In this document: positions 8,199 through 14,621 of the stretch, piece after piece
Position numbering within the stretch: position 1 is the stretch's first letter
How the letters are laid out: every line of letters begins with the position of its first letter
Source of the DNA: an uncultured Clostridia bacterium
Lineage (GTDB): Bacteria > Bacillota > Clostridia > Oscillospirales > Acutalibacteraceae
Assembly: GCA_937916195.1 (NCBI GenBank)
Contig: CALFTO010000053.1
Location: 1-15,265, forward strand
DNA length: 15,265 nt
Direction: 5' to 3'
Notes under the pieces: generated by a model
Database searches by the model: none
What the model saw: only the letters and a program-made list of their open reading frames with translations
Told to the model about the DNA's origin: nothing
Position numbers and translations under genes: made by a program

Positions 8199-8207
8199 TG
8201 GTAAAAT
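8199..8207 (+). promoter_or_regulatory. Possible extended -10 promoter for the alpha/beta hydrolase
   Basis: TG-G-TAAAAT (8199-8207) fits an extended -10 element. No good -35 hexamer is present 16-18 bases upstream (TGGAAA is the nearest). It lies 31 bases before the TTG start and downstream of the direct repeats at 8111-8181, so those repeats could be an activator site. Confidence 0.35.
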
Positions 8208-8238
8208 ACTTTATCAAATTATTTTAAAGGTGATTTGT

Positions 8239-9276
8239 TTGGAATTTCTAACCAAAGAATACACATTCCCCTCTCATTCGGGGTTGTGCGATATATATGC
8301 CCAGAGTGCCGCACCAATTGACTACGGCTCAATTAAGGGCATCGTTCAGATTTCGCACGGTATGGCTGAATATTCAAACCGCTATGCCCGATTTGCCCTT
8401 GAGCTTTGCAAGGCGGGTTATGCGGTTTTCATAAGCGACCATATCGGCCACGGCTCGTCAGTTACAGACCGCGAAATGCTTGGATTTTTCGGTGAAACCG
8501 AGGGTGAAGAGCATTTCATTGAGGATTTAAAAACACTTACAGATAAAATCAAGGCTGAATATCCCCATTTACCGTTTTTTATGCTCGGTCACGGAATGGG
8601 AAGTCTTATTGCCCGCAAATACACCGCAAAATACGGGTATCTGCTTGACGGCGTAATTTATAGTGGTACAAGTGGCGAAAATCCTGCGCTGAGCATCGGA
8701 ATTCAGCTTGCAAACACGCTGATTAAAGAAAACGGACCGTTGCATCGTTCCGAACTCCTCGACACAATCGCATTCGGTGCATATAATCGCAAGACTAAAA
8801 AGCGTACCGATTATGATTGGGGCTCTCGCGACGAGGCTGAAATTGACAAATACATGGCGGACGAGCTTTGCGGGTACAAATACACCGTTAGCGGTATGAA
8901 AGCGCTTTTCACAACACTTAAGCAGGTTTCCTCTCGCCGTTGGTACAATTCAGTACCCTTAAGTATGCCCATACTTCTCATTTCGGGCTCAATGGACCCT
9001 GTTGGCGACTACGGCAAGGGAGTTAACGAGGTTTATAAAAAACTTAAAAAGACGGGACACAAGAATGTTTCAATGAAGATTTACGATGGCGCACGTCACG
9101 AAATTCTCAATGAAATCAATCGTGGTGAGGTCTATATTGACATTATCGACTGGCTCGACGAAAAGGTTGAAAAGCAAAAGGAAGAAATGACACAGCCCGC
9201 CGTTGTGGAGTCAATTGATGAAGTCCCCATTCCTGCAGAAAACGAAGAAAATACCCAAGAAAAAATCGAAGAATAA
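8239..9276 (+). CDS. Alpha/beta hydrolase (monoacylglycerol lipase / serine aminopeptidase S33-like) lacking the nucleophile Ser
   Basis: A 345-residue cytoplasmic protein of the lysophospholipase/monoacylglycerol-lipase type. SHGMAEYSNRY (39-49) supplies the HGM oxyanion-hole motif, and SDHIGHGSS (66-74) the next conserved loop. The nucleophile elbow, normally G-H-S-M-G, reads G-H-G-M-G at 117-121, so the catalytic Ser is Gly119 (codon GGA at 8593-8595). The other triad members are in place: Asp253 in SGSMDPVGDYG and His287 in GARHEILNE. It may therefore be a pseudoenzyme or use a different mechanism. The last 35 residues are an acidic, Glu-rich tail outside the fold. The start is TTG at 8239 because AAAGGTGA (8226-8233) is 5 bases upstream; the open frame extends back to 8167 but that part has no ribosome site. 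Confidence 0.87.
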   Translation: MEFLTKEYTFPSHSGLCDIYAQSAAPIDYGSIKGIVQISHGMAEYSNRYARFALELCKAGYAVFISDHIGHGSSVTDREMLGFFGETEGEEHFIEDLKTLTDKIKAEYPHLPFFMLGHGMGSLIARKYTAKYGYLLDGVIYSGTSGENPALSIGIQLANTLIKENGPLHRSELLDTIAFGAYNRKTKKRTDYDWGSRDEAEIDKYMADELCGYKYTVSGMKALFTTLKQVSSRRWYNSVPLSMPILLISGSMDPVGDYGKGVNEVYKKLKKTGHKNVSMKIYDGARHEILNEINRGEVYIDIIDWLDEKVEKQKEEMTQPAVVESIDEVPIPAENEENTQEKIEE

Positions 9277-9305
9277 AAACGGACTACCGATTGGTAGTCC
9301 GTTTT
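9276..9305. terminator. Bidirectional terminator between convergent genes
   Basis: A 13-bp perfect stem AAAACGGACTACC / GGTAGTCCGTTTT with loop GATT. It starts at the hydrolase stop codon and lies 16 bases from the stop of the leftward gene at 9322. A/T runs on both sides allow it to serve both genes. Confidence 0.92.
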
Positions 9306-9321
9306 CAATGTTTATTTGATT

Positions 9322-10284
9322 TTATTTCTCTTTTCTTTTGAAAGTGAGTAACAACGCACCGCCTACAGTTAACGAGAGAACAGCAAGGGCTGTAGCATTA
9401 CTCTCAACACTTGTGTTGGGGATGTCGGGAGTTTCCAAATCAGGAATTATAACATCGATAATAATATCATCACTACCGCCTGCAATCGACCCCGAACCTG
9501 TGCCAGTGCCGGGTGTTGGTGTAGGTTCTTCTTCGTTATTCGGCTCTTCATATATTGATAACTCAAGAGAATATACATCACCGATATATTCATTATAACA
9601 CATTGTAACAACATAATATGTTCCCGGTTCTTCAGGTTCGAAAACGCATTCTATTCCGCAATGTTGATAAAAACTCTCTATGCACTCTAAACCGCATTCT
9701 TCATCGTAAGTGTATATACTTACTTTAGCATCTCCTATTCCTATGTCAAGTTCAGTATCGGTATAGTCTCCGACAAACTTAATATCAAGAGTTTCGCCTT
9801 CTGCCAACTCAACTTTGAAAACCTTAGCCGCAAGCCCGAAATCCTTAATAATATTAGATTCATCTAAAGCAAATGAATCTGAATAAGGCAATTCAGTTGC
9901 ATCTATTACATCAGTTTCGTAATTAAAAACTCTACCTGTAGTGACATTAATAACCAGTCCGGCTGCATCAGAAAATCCATTAGTGGGGACTGTAAGAACA
10001 CCTGTTTCATAGTTAAAATCAAAATCTAAATGAGTAGCTTCATAATAAGGGGAATAAACTTCAACTAAAGTTATTTCAAAACCTTCACTCGCAGTAAGCA
10101 CTGTTACATAATCTTCACCAACTTTAACAACTCCTGTACCGATTGTGCCTTCGGTTGCAGTGACATTTAAACCGTTTAATTCAACATCAATTGCATCTGT
10201 AGCCATTACTGAAAAAGGCAAAGCCGCAACAATCAGAAGTAGCGACAACATAATTACTACGATTTTTTTGAAAGTATTTTTCAT
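9322..10284 (-). CDS. Secreted cell-surface protein with C-terminal IPNT / membrane / basic tail
   Basis: A 320-residue exported protein of unknown role. Residues 1-29 form a signal peptide (basic start, hydrophobic core, ends in VMA). Residues 30-120 are beta-rich with no motif I recognise. Residues about 150-245 resemble a bacterial pre-peptidase C-terminal (PPC) type beta domain: ELAEGETLDIKF, then an unusual Cys-rich stretch (DEECGLECIESFYQHCGIEC), then EPGTYYVVTMCYN and SLELSIYE. A Pro/Thr/Gly/Ser linker follows. The end is IPNTSVES, a hydrophobic segment (ALAVLSLTVGGALLLTF) and KRKEK, the layout of a sortase substrate, though IPNTS is not the classic LPXTG. ATG at 10284 has AAAGGAG 8 bases upstream. 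It shares a terminator with the convergent hydrolase. The PPC assignment is tentative. Confidence 0.75.
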   Translation of the reverse strand: MKNTFKKIVVIMLSLLLIVAALPFSVMATDAIDVELNGLNVTATEGTIGTGVVKVGEDYVTVLTASEGFEITLVEVYSPYYEATHLDFDFNYETGVLTVPTNGFSDAAGLVINVTTGRVFNYETDVIDATELPYSDSFALDESNIIKDFGLAAKVFKVELAEGETLDIKFVGDYTDTELDIGIGDAKVSIYTYDEECGLECIESFYQHCGIECVFEPEEPGTYYVVTMCYNEYIGDVYSLELSIYEEPNNEEEPTPTPGTGTGSGSIAGGSDDIIIDVIIPDLETPDIPNTSVESNATALAVLSLTVGGALLLTFKRKEK

Positions 10285-10334
10285 TATAACAACTCCTTTA
10301 TACTATAAATATTTAAATTATATTTTATGAATTA

Positions 10335-10363
10335 AATATATCATAAAAAGAAAACCAATACAA
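10335..10363 (-). promoter_or_regulatory. Probable sigma-A promoter for the surface protein
   Basis: On the minus strand TTGTAT (10363-10358) and TATATT (10340-10335) are separated by 17 bases, giving a leader of roughly 45 bases. The region is very AT-rich, so alternative -10 elements exist, such as TATAAT nearer the gene. Confidence 0.5.
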
Positions 10364-10390
10364 TTGTTTATTGTCCACAATTTTATGATT

Positions 10391-10409
10391 GGCAATTGTG
10401 CAAATTGCC
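10391..10409. repeat. Small intergenic hairpin sharing a 9-base word with the adjacent terminator
   Basis: GGCAATT / AATTGCC (10391-10397 with 10403-10409) can form a 7-bp stem. Its GTGCAAATT (10398-10406) is repeated 33 bases on at 10431-10439 inside the terminator. No T-run follows on either side, so it is not itself a good terminator. Role unknown. Confidence 0.45.
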
Positions 10410-10420
10410 CACCATTCAAA

Positions 10421-10456
10421 AAAACGGACAGTGCAAATTTTTGCATTGTCCGTTTT
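10421..10456 (-). terminator. Rho-independent terminator after the GH43-like gene
   Basis: A 16-bp stem AAAACGGACAGTGCAA / TTGCATTGTCCGTTTT (one G-T pair) with loop ATTT, 26 bases after the stop at 10482. A/T tracts on both sides make it symmetrical. Confidence 0.9.
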
Positions 10457-10481
10457 TATATATCAATTTCGCATTTCGAAT

Positions 10482-11411
10482 TTAGAATTTCGCATTTTTA
10501 AGTCTTTCATATTCCTCGTCGGTAATCTCAATTACTCCGCCGTGCTTATAGCCATAGGGGAATGAAACGAGTTCGGGACAGCGTTCAAAATGCGCATCAC
10601 CGGGGGCTTTTGAAATGAACGGCACATAGCCCATTTTTTCTTTCTCGCAACCAAAGAAATCCAGCATCAAGCACCATCTGCCGTCGGGAAGTACATAAGT
10701 TGTGGGAGCTTCATAAGAGCCGGGCTTTTCAACTCCGTTCATATATTCTTCAAGCTCTGTGTCGTGCTCATAAGGTCCATACAAATTTTTTGAGGTCGCG
10801 TGCATATTCATTGACGGATTGTGAGCATTTTTATAAAACATATGATATGTATCGCCGATTTTTCTTATATGAGTGTCGAGAATTTCATTATCCTTCGTGA
10901 AGAAAAGCTTGGGTTTAGAAAAAGTTTCAAAATCCTTGGTAACAGAACAATAAATCGACATATGCTTGTAATCATCTTCTGCCACAGTTGAACCCCAATG
11001 AATTAAATATTCTTCTTTTTCTTCTTCAAAATACACTTCGGGTGCCCACATACAACCGAAATCACCACGACCGAAATACTGGAGTTTTTCTTCGCTGAAA
11101 TGCACCAAGTCGTCGGTTTTCCACATACGCAAACACTTACTGCCTGTGCGATTTATGTTGGACCAATCCAGATTTAAATTTTCGTCATAACGATTTGCGA
11201 CACACAAATCCGTTGTGAGAATTACAAATCCGCCTGTGTGAAGGCGCACAATCTCGATATCGCGACAACCTTTTTCGCCAAGTTGAGCAGTTAAAACTGG
11301 ATTACCGTCATTGACCTTTTCCCAGTTAAGACCGTCACGGCTGACACCGAAATAAACCTGTTCACCGTCGGGTGTAATTTTTTCTTTAAAATGTGTAAAT
11401 AAATATGGCAT
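10482..11411 (-). CDS. Glycoside hydrolase family 43-like five-bladed beta-propeller protein
   Basis: A 309-residue protein without signal peptide, so probably acting in the cytoplasm on imported oligosaccharide. The repeated strand motifs fit the five-bladed propeller of GH43 and related families: VYFGVSRDGLNWEKV, GCRDIEIVRLHTGGFVILTT, LRMWKTDDLVHFSE, MWAPEVYFEEEKEEYLIHWG, YCSVTKDFETFSKP, LDTHIRKIGDTYHMFYKN and YVLPDGRWCLMLD. The WAPEVYF segment is the family's blade signature. I cannot assign the three catalytic acids with certainty, so activity (arabinofuranosidase- or xylosidase-type) is unproven. The ATG at 11411 is chosen over GTG at 11420, because AGGGTGA lies 5 bases upstream of it. 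That ribosome site overlaps the TGA stop of the preceding lipoprotein gene, indicating coupled translation. Confidence 0.78.
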   Translation of the reverse strand: MPYLFTHFKEKITPDGEQVYFGVSRDGLNWEKVNDGNPVLTAQLGEKGCRDIEIVRLHTGGFVILTTDLCVANRYDENLNLDWSNINRTGSKCLRMWKTDDLVHFSEEKLQYFGRGDFGCMWAPEVYFEEEKEEYLIHWGSTVAEDDYKHMSIYCSVTKDFETFSKPKLFFTKDNEILDTHIRKIGDTYHMFYKNAHNPSMNMHATSKNLYGPYEHDTELEEYMNGVEKPGSYEAPTTYVLPDGRWCLMLDFFGCEKEKMGYVPFISKAPGDAHFERCPELVSFPYGYKHGGVIEITDEEYERLKNAKF

Positions 11412-11416
11412 AGTGG

Positions 11417-11989
11417 TCACCCTAAATCTTCTAAATCAATATCAATAGAATTTCTTTCGCAAATTTCAACAAGCTGTAACGCCCAATCCATCTTCAACTC
11501 ATAAATGTGATGTATATAAACAGGACCCACAATCGTTCCCGGTCCATAAGTGAAATAAAGCGTCGTTTTGTAATCTTCACAATTAGAAATATAATACGCT
11601 TCCCAATCCGCTTTCATATTCGTAACTGTTTGTTTAAATTCTTCAGTCGTGGGATATCCTGTCATTTCAATATCTTCTTTATCATATGTCATTATAGCAT
11701 TGTAGCACTCATTAGCTACATAATCCCACTTTGTAGCATATTTATCGCAAGTTTCTACCATCTCAAAATTTGAAACAGCCTCGTAATAATCTTTTTGAAA
11801 ATTGCCGTCAATTGTACGAATGAGTTTTTGATATAAACTCTCTTCAACAATGGTATCCATAGTGGAGTTTGTTGTACTTTCTGTTGTTGAATTATCAGGA
11901 GTTTCTGCGTTATCTTTTGCACAAGACGATAAGAACACTATCAATACTGCTAACATTAAAAATACAGATATAACCTTTTCTTTTTTCAC
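11417..11989 (-). CDS. Small lipoprotein, possibly LprI/DUF1311-like
   Basis: A 190-residue exported lipoprotein. Its signal ends in FLSSC, with the lipidated Cys at residue 23, then a Thr/Ser/Asn/Asp-rich linker of about 30 residues. The folded part has the spacing of Trp, Tyr and Cys seen in the DUF1311/LprI group: YATKWDYVANECYNAI, then FKQTVTNMKADWEAYYISNC, then YGPGTIVGPVYIHHIYELKM and WALQLVEI. LprI proteins are described as lysozyme inhibitors in some bacteria, but that function is not shown here and the assignment is by pattern only. GTG at 11989 is chosen because AAGGAG is 10 bases upstream; a GTG at 11998 is only about one base from that site. It is the first gene of a two-gene unit with the GH43-like protein. 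Confidence 0.7.
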   Translation of the reverse strand: MKKEKVISVFLMLAVLIVFLSSCAKDNAETPDNSTTESTTNSTMDTIVEESLYQKLIRTIDGNFQKDYYEAVSNFEMVETCDKYATKWDYVANECYNAIMTYDKEDIEMTGYPTTEEFKQTVTNMKADWEAYYISNCEDYKTTLYFTYGPGTIVGPVYIHHIYELKMDWALQLVEICERNSIDIDLEDLG

Positions 11990-12013
11990 AAAATCCACTC
12001 TCCTTTTGTAATT

Positions 12014-12042
12014 ATTTTATCATAGTTCAATATTCGTTTCAA
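12014..12042 (-). promoter_or_regulatory. Sigma-A promoter for the lipoprotein / GH43-like unit
   Basis: On the minus strand TTGAAA (12042-12037) and TAAAAT (12019-12014) are separated by 17 bases. It is back-to-back with the rightward promoter at 12064-12091; the two -35 boxes are about 20 bases apart, so a single regulator could act on both. Confidence 0.75.
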
Positions 12043-12063
12043 TAATTCAAAATAAGTTTTTGT

Positions 12064-12091
12064 TTGATATTAAGATTTAGTATGTTATAAT
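12064..12091 (+). promoter_or_regulatory. Extended -10 promoter for the radical SAM gene
   Basis: TTGATA (12064-12069) and a perfect TATAAT (12086-12091) have a 16-base spacer. TG lies one base before the -10 box (12083-12084). The leader is about 22 bases and carries AGGAG 8 bases or so before the ATG. Confidence 0.8.
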
Positions 12092-12120
12092 AAATCCAAG
12101 AAAAACAGGAGATTAAGCCA

Positions 12121-12954
12121 ATGAAACGATTTGCAAAGATATATGTTGAAATTTCTAATATTTGCAATTTGAAATGCTCGTTTTGTCCGGGGACTATTCG
12201 TGCACCCCGACGAATGAGTATTGACGAATTTGAATTGATATTAAATAAAATTAAGCCTTATACCGATTATATCTATTTTCATCTGTTGGGTGAGCCTCTT
12301 TGCCACCCCGAGCTTAAAGAATTTTTAAACCTTGCAGAAGATATGCAATTCAAGGTTATAATCACTACAAACGGAACTCTTTTAAACAATAATAAAGATA
12401 TACTTTTAAACTCGAATTCTCATTACAAAACAGTTATTTCTTTGCATTCTTTTGAGGCGAACGATAATAAGATTTCATTTGAAAACTATTTGAAAGATTG
12501 TTTTGAATACGCAAAATCTGCCGAAAATAAAAAAATCGTTGTTCTCAGACTTTGGAACAACGGAGGAAAAGACTGTTTGAATGATGAAATTTTAACTGTG
12601 CTTGAAAATTATTTTCCAAAACCGTGGAACGAGGAACGAAACGGCACGCGAATTGGCAATAAGGTCTTTTTGCAATATGGTGACAAATTTGATTGGCCTA
12701 CACTTGAAAACAATAATATAAATGAAAATGTTTTCTGCTATGGGCTTCGCGACCAGATTGGCATTTTAGCTGACGGAACGGTTGTCCCCTGTTGTCTTGA
12801 CAACAACGGCGAGATTGCGTTGGGAAATATTTTTGAAAATAATATGGAAGATATTTTAAATTCACAAAGAGCACAAAATATCTATAGCGGATTTTCAAAC
12901 CGTACCGCCTGTGAAGAGCTGTGTAAAAGATGTAGCTTTGTGAGGAAGTTCTAA
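12121..12954 (+). CDS. Radical SAM protein with C-terminal SPASM-like cysteine domain
   Basis: A 277-residue cytoplasmic radical S-adenosylmethionine enzyme. Cys15, Cys19 and Cys22 in CNLKCSFC are the C-x3-C-x2-C ligands of the [4Fe-4S] cluster that cleaves SAM. LLGEPLCHPEL (55-65) is the GE(P) SAM-binding motif and TTNGTLL (82-88) the next conserved strand. The C-terminal 72 residues form a SPASM-type region with Cys206, Cys224, Cys225, Cys264, Cys268 and Cys271 (ADGTVVPCCLDN and CEELCKRC), expected to hold an auxiliary cluster. Such proteins modify peptides, enzymes or small molecules; no substrate peptide gene adjoins it. Length is at the short end for SPASM proteins (usually 350 or more). 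The start ATG has a strong AGGAG. It is monocistronic, divergent from the lipoprotein unit. Confidence 0.9.
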   Translation: MKRFAKIYVEISNICNLKCSFCPGTIRAPRRMSIDEFELILNKIKPYTDYIYFHLLGEPLCHPELKEFLNLAEDMQFKVIITTNGTLLNNNKDILLNSNSHYKTVISLHSFEANDNKISFENYLKDCFEYAKSAENKKIVVLRLWNNGGKDCLNDEILTVLENYFPKPWNEERNGTRIGNKVFLQYGDKFDWPTLENNNINENVFCYGLRDQIGILADGTVVPCCLDNNGEIALGNIFENNMEDILNSQRAQNIYSGFSNRTACEELCKRCSFVRKF

Positions 12955-12955
12955 T

Positions 12956-12997
12956 AAAAAAAGACTGATTTCGTAAAAATGCGAAACCAGTCTTTTT
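12956..12997. terminator. Bidirectional terminator between convergent genes
   Basis: AAAAAGACTG / CAGTCTTTTT pair over 10 bp, then one A-C mismatch, then TTTCG / CGAAA, with an eight-base loop. It begins next to the radical SAM stop codon and ends 9 bases before the stop of the GDSL gene at 13007. A/T runs flank both sides. Confidence 0.9.
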
Positions 12998-13006
12998 CGT
13001 TATGGA

Positions 13007-14338
13007 TTATTCTTCAATTCTTTTTCTTCTTGCGAAAACTACAATCGCCATTAAGATTGAAATAAGTTCTACTACAACGGGAGCAATAATTAATGCCACA
13101 TCGGTATTAGGGATTTCTTCATTATTGTTATTATTTGCGTTATCGTTTTCGGTATTATTGTTACTACCGTCATTATTATTTTCGGTATTGTTTTCGCTGT
13201 CGTCAGTAGGTGGATTTTCATTTTCAGTATTATCTCCACCGGTTAATCCGCCATCGGTATTATCGTCAGGTGTTTCTTCGCCAGGCGGTAAATCTGCAGA
13301 GGGTAATGCTTCAATAATCTTGTTTGCGATATAAACATGGCCGTCTGCATCGGGATGACTTTCAACATAAGTTGTACCTGCGGTGTCAACATAAATGTAT
13401 CCGAATTTTTCTTCGCCCTCAATCATCGGTGTGTTGCCCACAGTCATAATAAAATCAACAATTGTTTTTACAACTTCAGATTGAGTTGCCGCATCGGTAC
13501 TGATTGGTTCGCCTTCTTCACCGTTGTAACCGAAATATTTACCCTTTACACTGTTGTCACTCATACCAAGCACCATAAGAGTAACATCCGGATTCAAATC
13601 ATAAATATCCTGAATCATAATGTCCCAGTTTTTATAGAAATTACCAAGGCCATATGAAAGTGCTGACGGAAGAGTTGAAACCAATTCGGGAAGTGCACCT
13701 GCAAGATGAGCGATTTCAACAAGGTCTGCAATCATTTCAACATCCATATTACCGTTGGCAACAATCTCTTGCAATTTGGCCATATATTCATCAGCTACAT
13801 TCTCTTTTTCAAAAATGTCTGTGAGTATCCAACCGAGATATGCACCCCAGTCATTACCGCCAACACCAAGAGTAATAAGGTCAGCCTCTGCAACTGCCTT
13901 TTTGTATGCTGTACGATATTCCTCACTACCCGCATCACCGACAGTGTTCAACTGAGCCGGATGGAACATATAATCATCAGCTTCGTCAAAATCATCTTCG
14001 AGCATATAGCGGATTTCAACCGTTCTAAAACCAGGACCTGCAAAAGCAGTCATTGTGTTATCTTCAATAATAGCCTTTGTAAGCACATCGGCATAAGAGC
14101 CGGGTACTCTGCAATAAGTTGTTTCTTGATACGCCTTGTTATATGCATCATCCTCATCACACATAACATCACGATATCCACTTGCAACGCTATCACCAAG
14201 AAGAACATAGTTCTTAAACTGGCCTCTGTGCTCATTCACAGCTTCTTGATTAAGCTCTGCGGCAAAGCAAGTAAATATGCTTGAAAAAATTGCAAGTGAC
14301 AAAAGAAGAGCAAAAAATGTTTTAAAGAATTTTTTCAT
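13007..14338 (-). CDS. Secreted SGNH/GDSL-type hydrolase with wall/membrane anchor tail
   Basis: A 443-residue exported esterase-like protein. Residues 1-26 form a signal peptide ending CFA. Block I is VLLGDSVASGY with nucleophile Ser50. The AGPGFRT loop (100-106) and LGVGGNDWG (157-165, oxyanion Asn162) follow. Block V is HPDADGHVYIANKI with His328. The acid normally three residues before this His is Val325, with Glu326 and Glu/Asp nearby, so the triad is not canonical. The fold ends at about 346. A 60-residue linker rich in Pro, Asp, Glu and Asn (Asn runs) leads to EIPNTD, a hydrophobic span (413-434) and ARRKRIEE, a sortase-substrate layout like that of the protein at 9322-10284. Likely it deacylates surface or dietary glycans or lipids; the substrate is unknown. 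ATG at 14338 has a GGGGGA ribosome site. Confidence 0.87.
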   Translation of the reverse strand: MKKFFKTFFALLLSLAIFSSIFTCFAAELNQEAVNEHRGQFKNYVLLGDSVASGYRDVMCDEDDAYNKAYQETTYCRVPGSYADVLTKAIIEDNTMTAFAGPGFRTVEIRYMLEDDFDEADDYMFHPAQLNTVGDAGSEEYRTAYKKAVAEADLITLGVGGNDWGAYLGWILTDIFEKENVADEYMAKLQEIVANGNMDVEMIADLVEIAHLAGALPELVSTLPSALSYGLGNFYKNWDIMIQDIYDLNPDVTLMVLGMSDNSVKGKYFGYNGEEGEPISTDAATQSEVVKTIVDFIMTVGNTPMIEGEEKFGYIYVDTAGTTYVESHPDADGHVYIANKIIEALPSADLPPGEETPDDNTDGGLTGGDNTENENPPTDDSENNTENNNDGSNNNTENDNANNNNNEEIPNTDVALIIAPVVVELISILMAIVVFARRKRIEE

Positions 14339-14377
14339 TTTAAATCCCCCATCAAAATATATTATTAGCCCCAGTCA

Positions 14378-14406
14378 ATAATAGCACTTTGATAAATGAT
14401 TGTCAA
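14378..14406 (-). promoter_or_regulatory. Sigma-A promoter for the GDSL hydrolase
   Basis: On the minus strand a perfect TTGACA (14406-14401) and TATTAT (14383-14378) are separated by 17 bases, with a leader of about 33 bases. Confidence 0.82.
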
Positions 14407-14455
14407 TCTTTTTTGTAACGCAGTTGTGTTGTTAAATTCTTGTTTATCGAGATGA

Positions 14456-14555
14456 ATGTAATCAATCCGAAGGAACGCACCTTGCGGTGATGACATACGC
14501 CTGTGGCGATTACATACACGCTGACGCGTGATTACATACCAATCCTGTGGATTGG
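14456..14555. repeat. Array of mini-hairpins with variable stems and constant ATTACATA linker
   Basis: Four short perfect palindromes follow one another: CACC-TTGC-GGTG (14478-14489), CGCC-TGT-GGCG (14498-14508), CACGC-TGAC-GCGTG (14517-14530) and CCAATCC-TGT-GGATTGG (14539-14555). Linkers after the first three are ATGACATA, ATTACATA and ATTACATA, each followed by C. A decayed unit (TCC-GAA-GGA, 14466-14474) precedes them. ATGTAATC at 14456-14463 is the reverse complement of GATTACAT at 14508-14515 and 14530-14537, so the array can also close on itself. Stem sequences differ but pairing is kept. No open reading frame or clear promoter covers it. It is followed directly by the terminator at 14559-14596. 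Centre-to-centre spacing is about 20 bases. Confidence 0.8.
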
Positions 14556-14558
14556 ATA

Positions 14559-14596
14559 AAAAAATTAAGGACTTCTATTGAAGTCCTTAATTTTTT
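14559..14596 (-). terminator. Strong terminator beside the hairpin array
   Basis: A 17-bp perfect stem from AAAAAATTAAGGACTTC to its complement ending in six T, with loop TATT. On the minus strand it lies about 25 bases after the stop of the gene at 14622. It is symmetrical and would also end rightward transcription through the hairpin array. Confidence 0.92.
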
Positions 14597-14621
14597 GGCA
14601 GTACGTCTCATTTTAGAACCA

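Noticed and set aside
8167..8238. Earlier GTG start for the alpha/beta hydrolase
   Set aside because: No ribosome site precedes it, it would include the promoter region, and the added residues do not look like the family's N-terminus.
10465..10497. AATTTCGCATTT repeated 21 bases apart at the end of the GH43-like gene
   Set aside because: The second copy is coding (the last codons) and the first is just beyond the stop; a single short AT-rich duplication is most likely chance or small slippage.
13706..14284. 192-codon rightward open frame
   Set aside because: Antisense to the well-supported GDSL hydrolase; composition (Cys, Ile, Phe, His rich) and lack of a ribosome site fit a shadow frame.
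14456..14555. Possible CRISPR array
   Set aside because: The constant part is only about 8 bases, the variable parts are self-complementary, the period is about 20 bases and no cas genes are seen.
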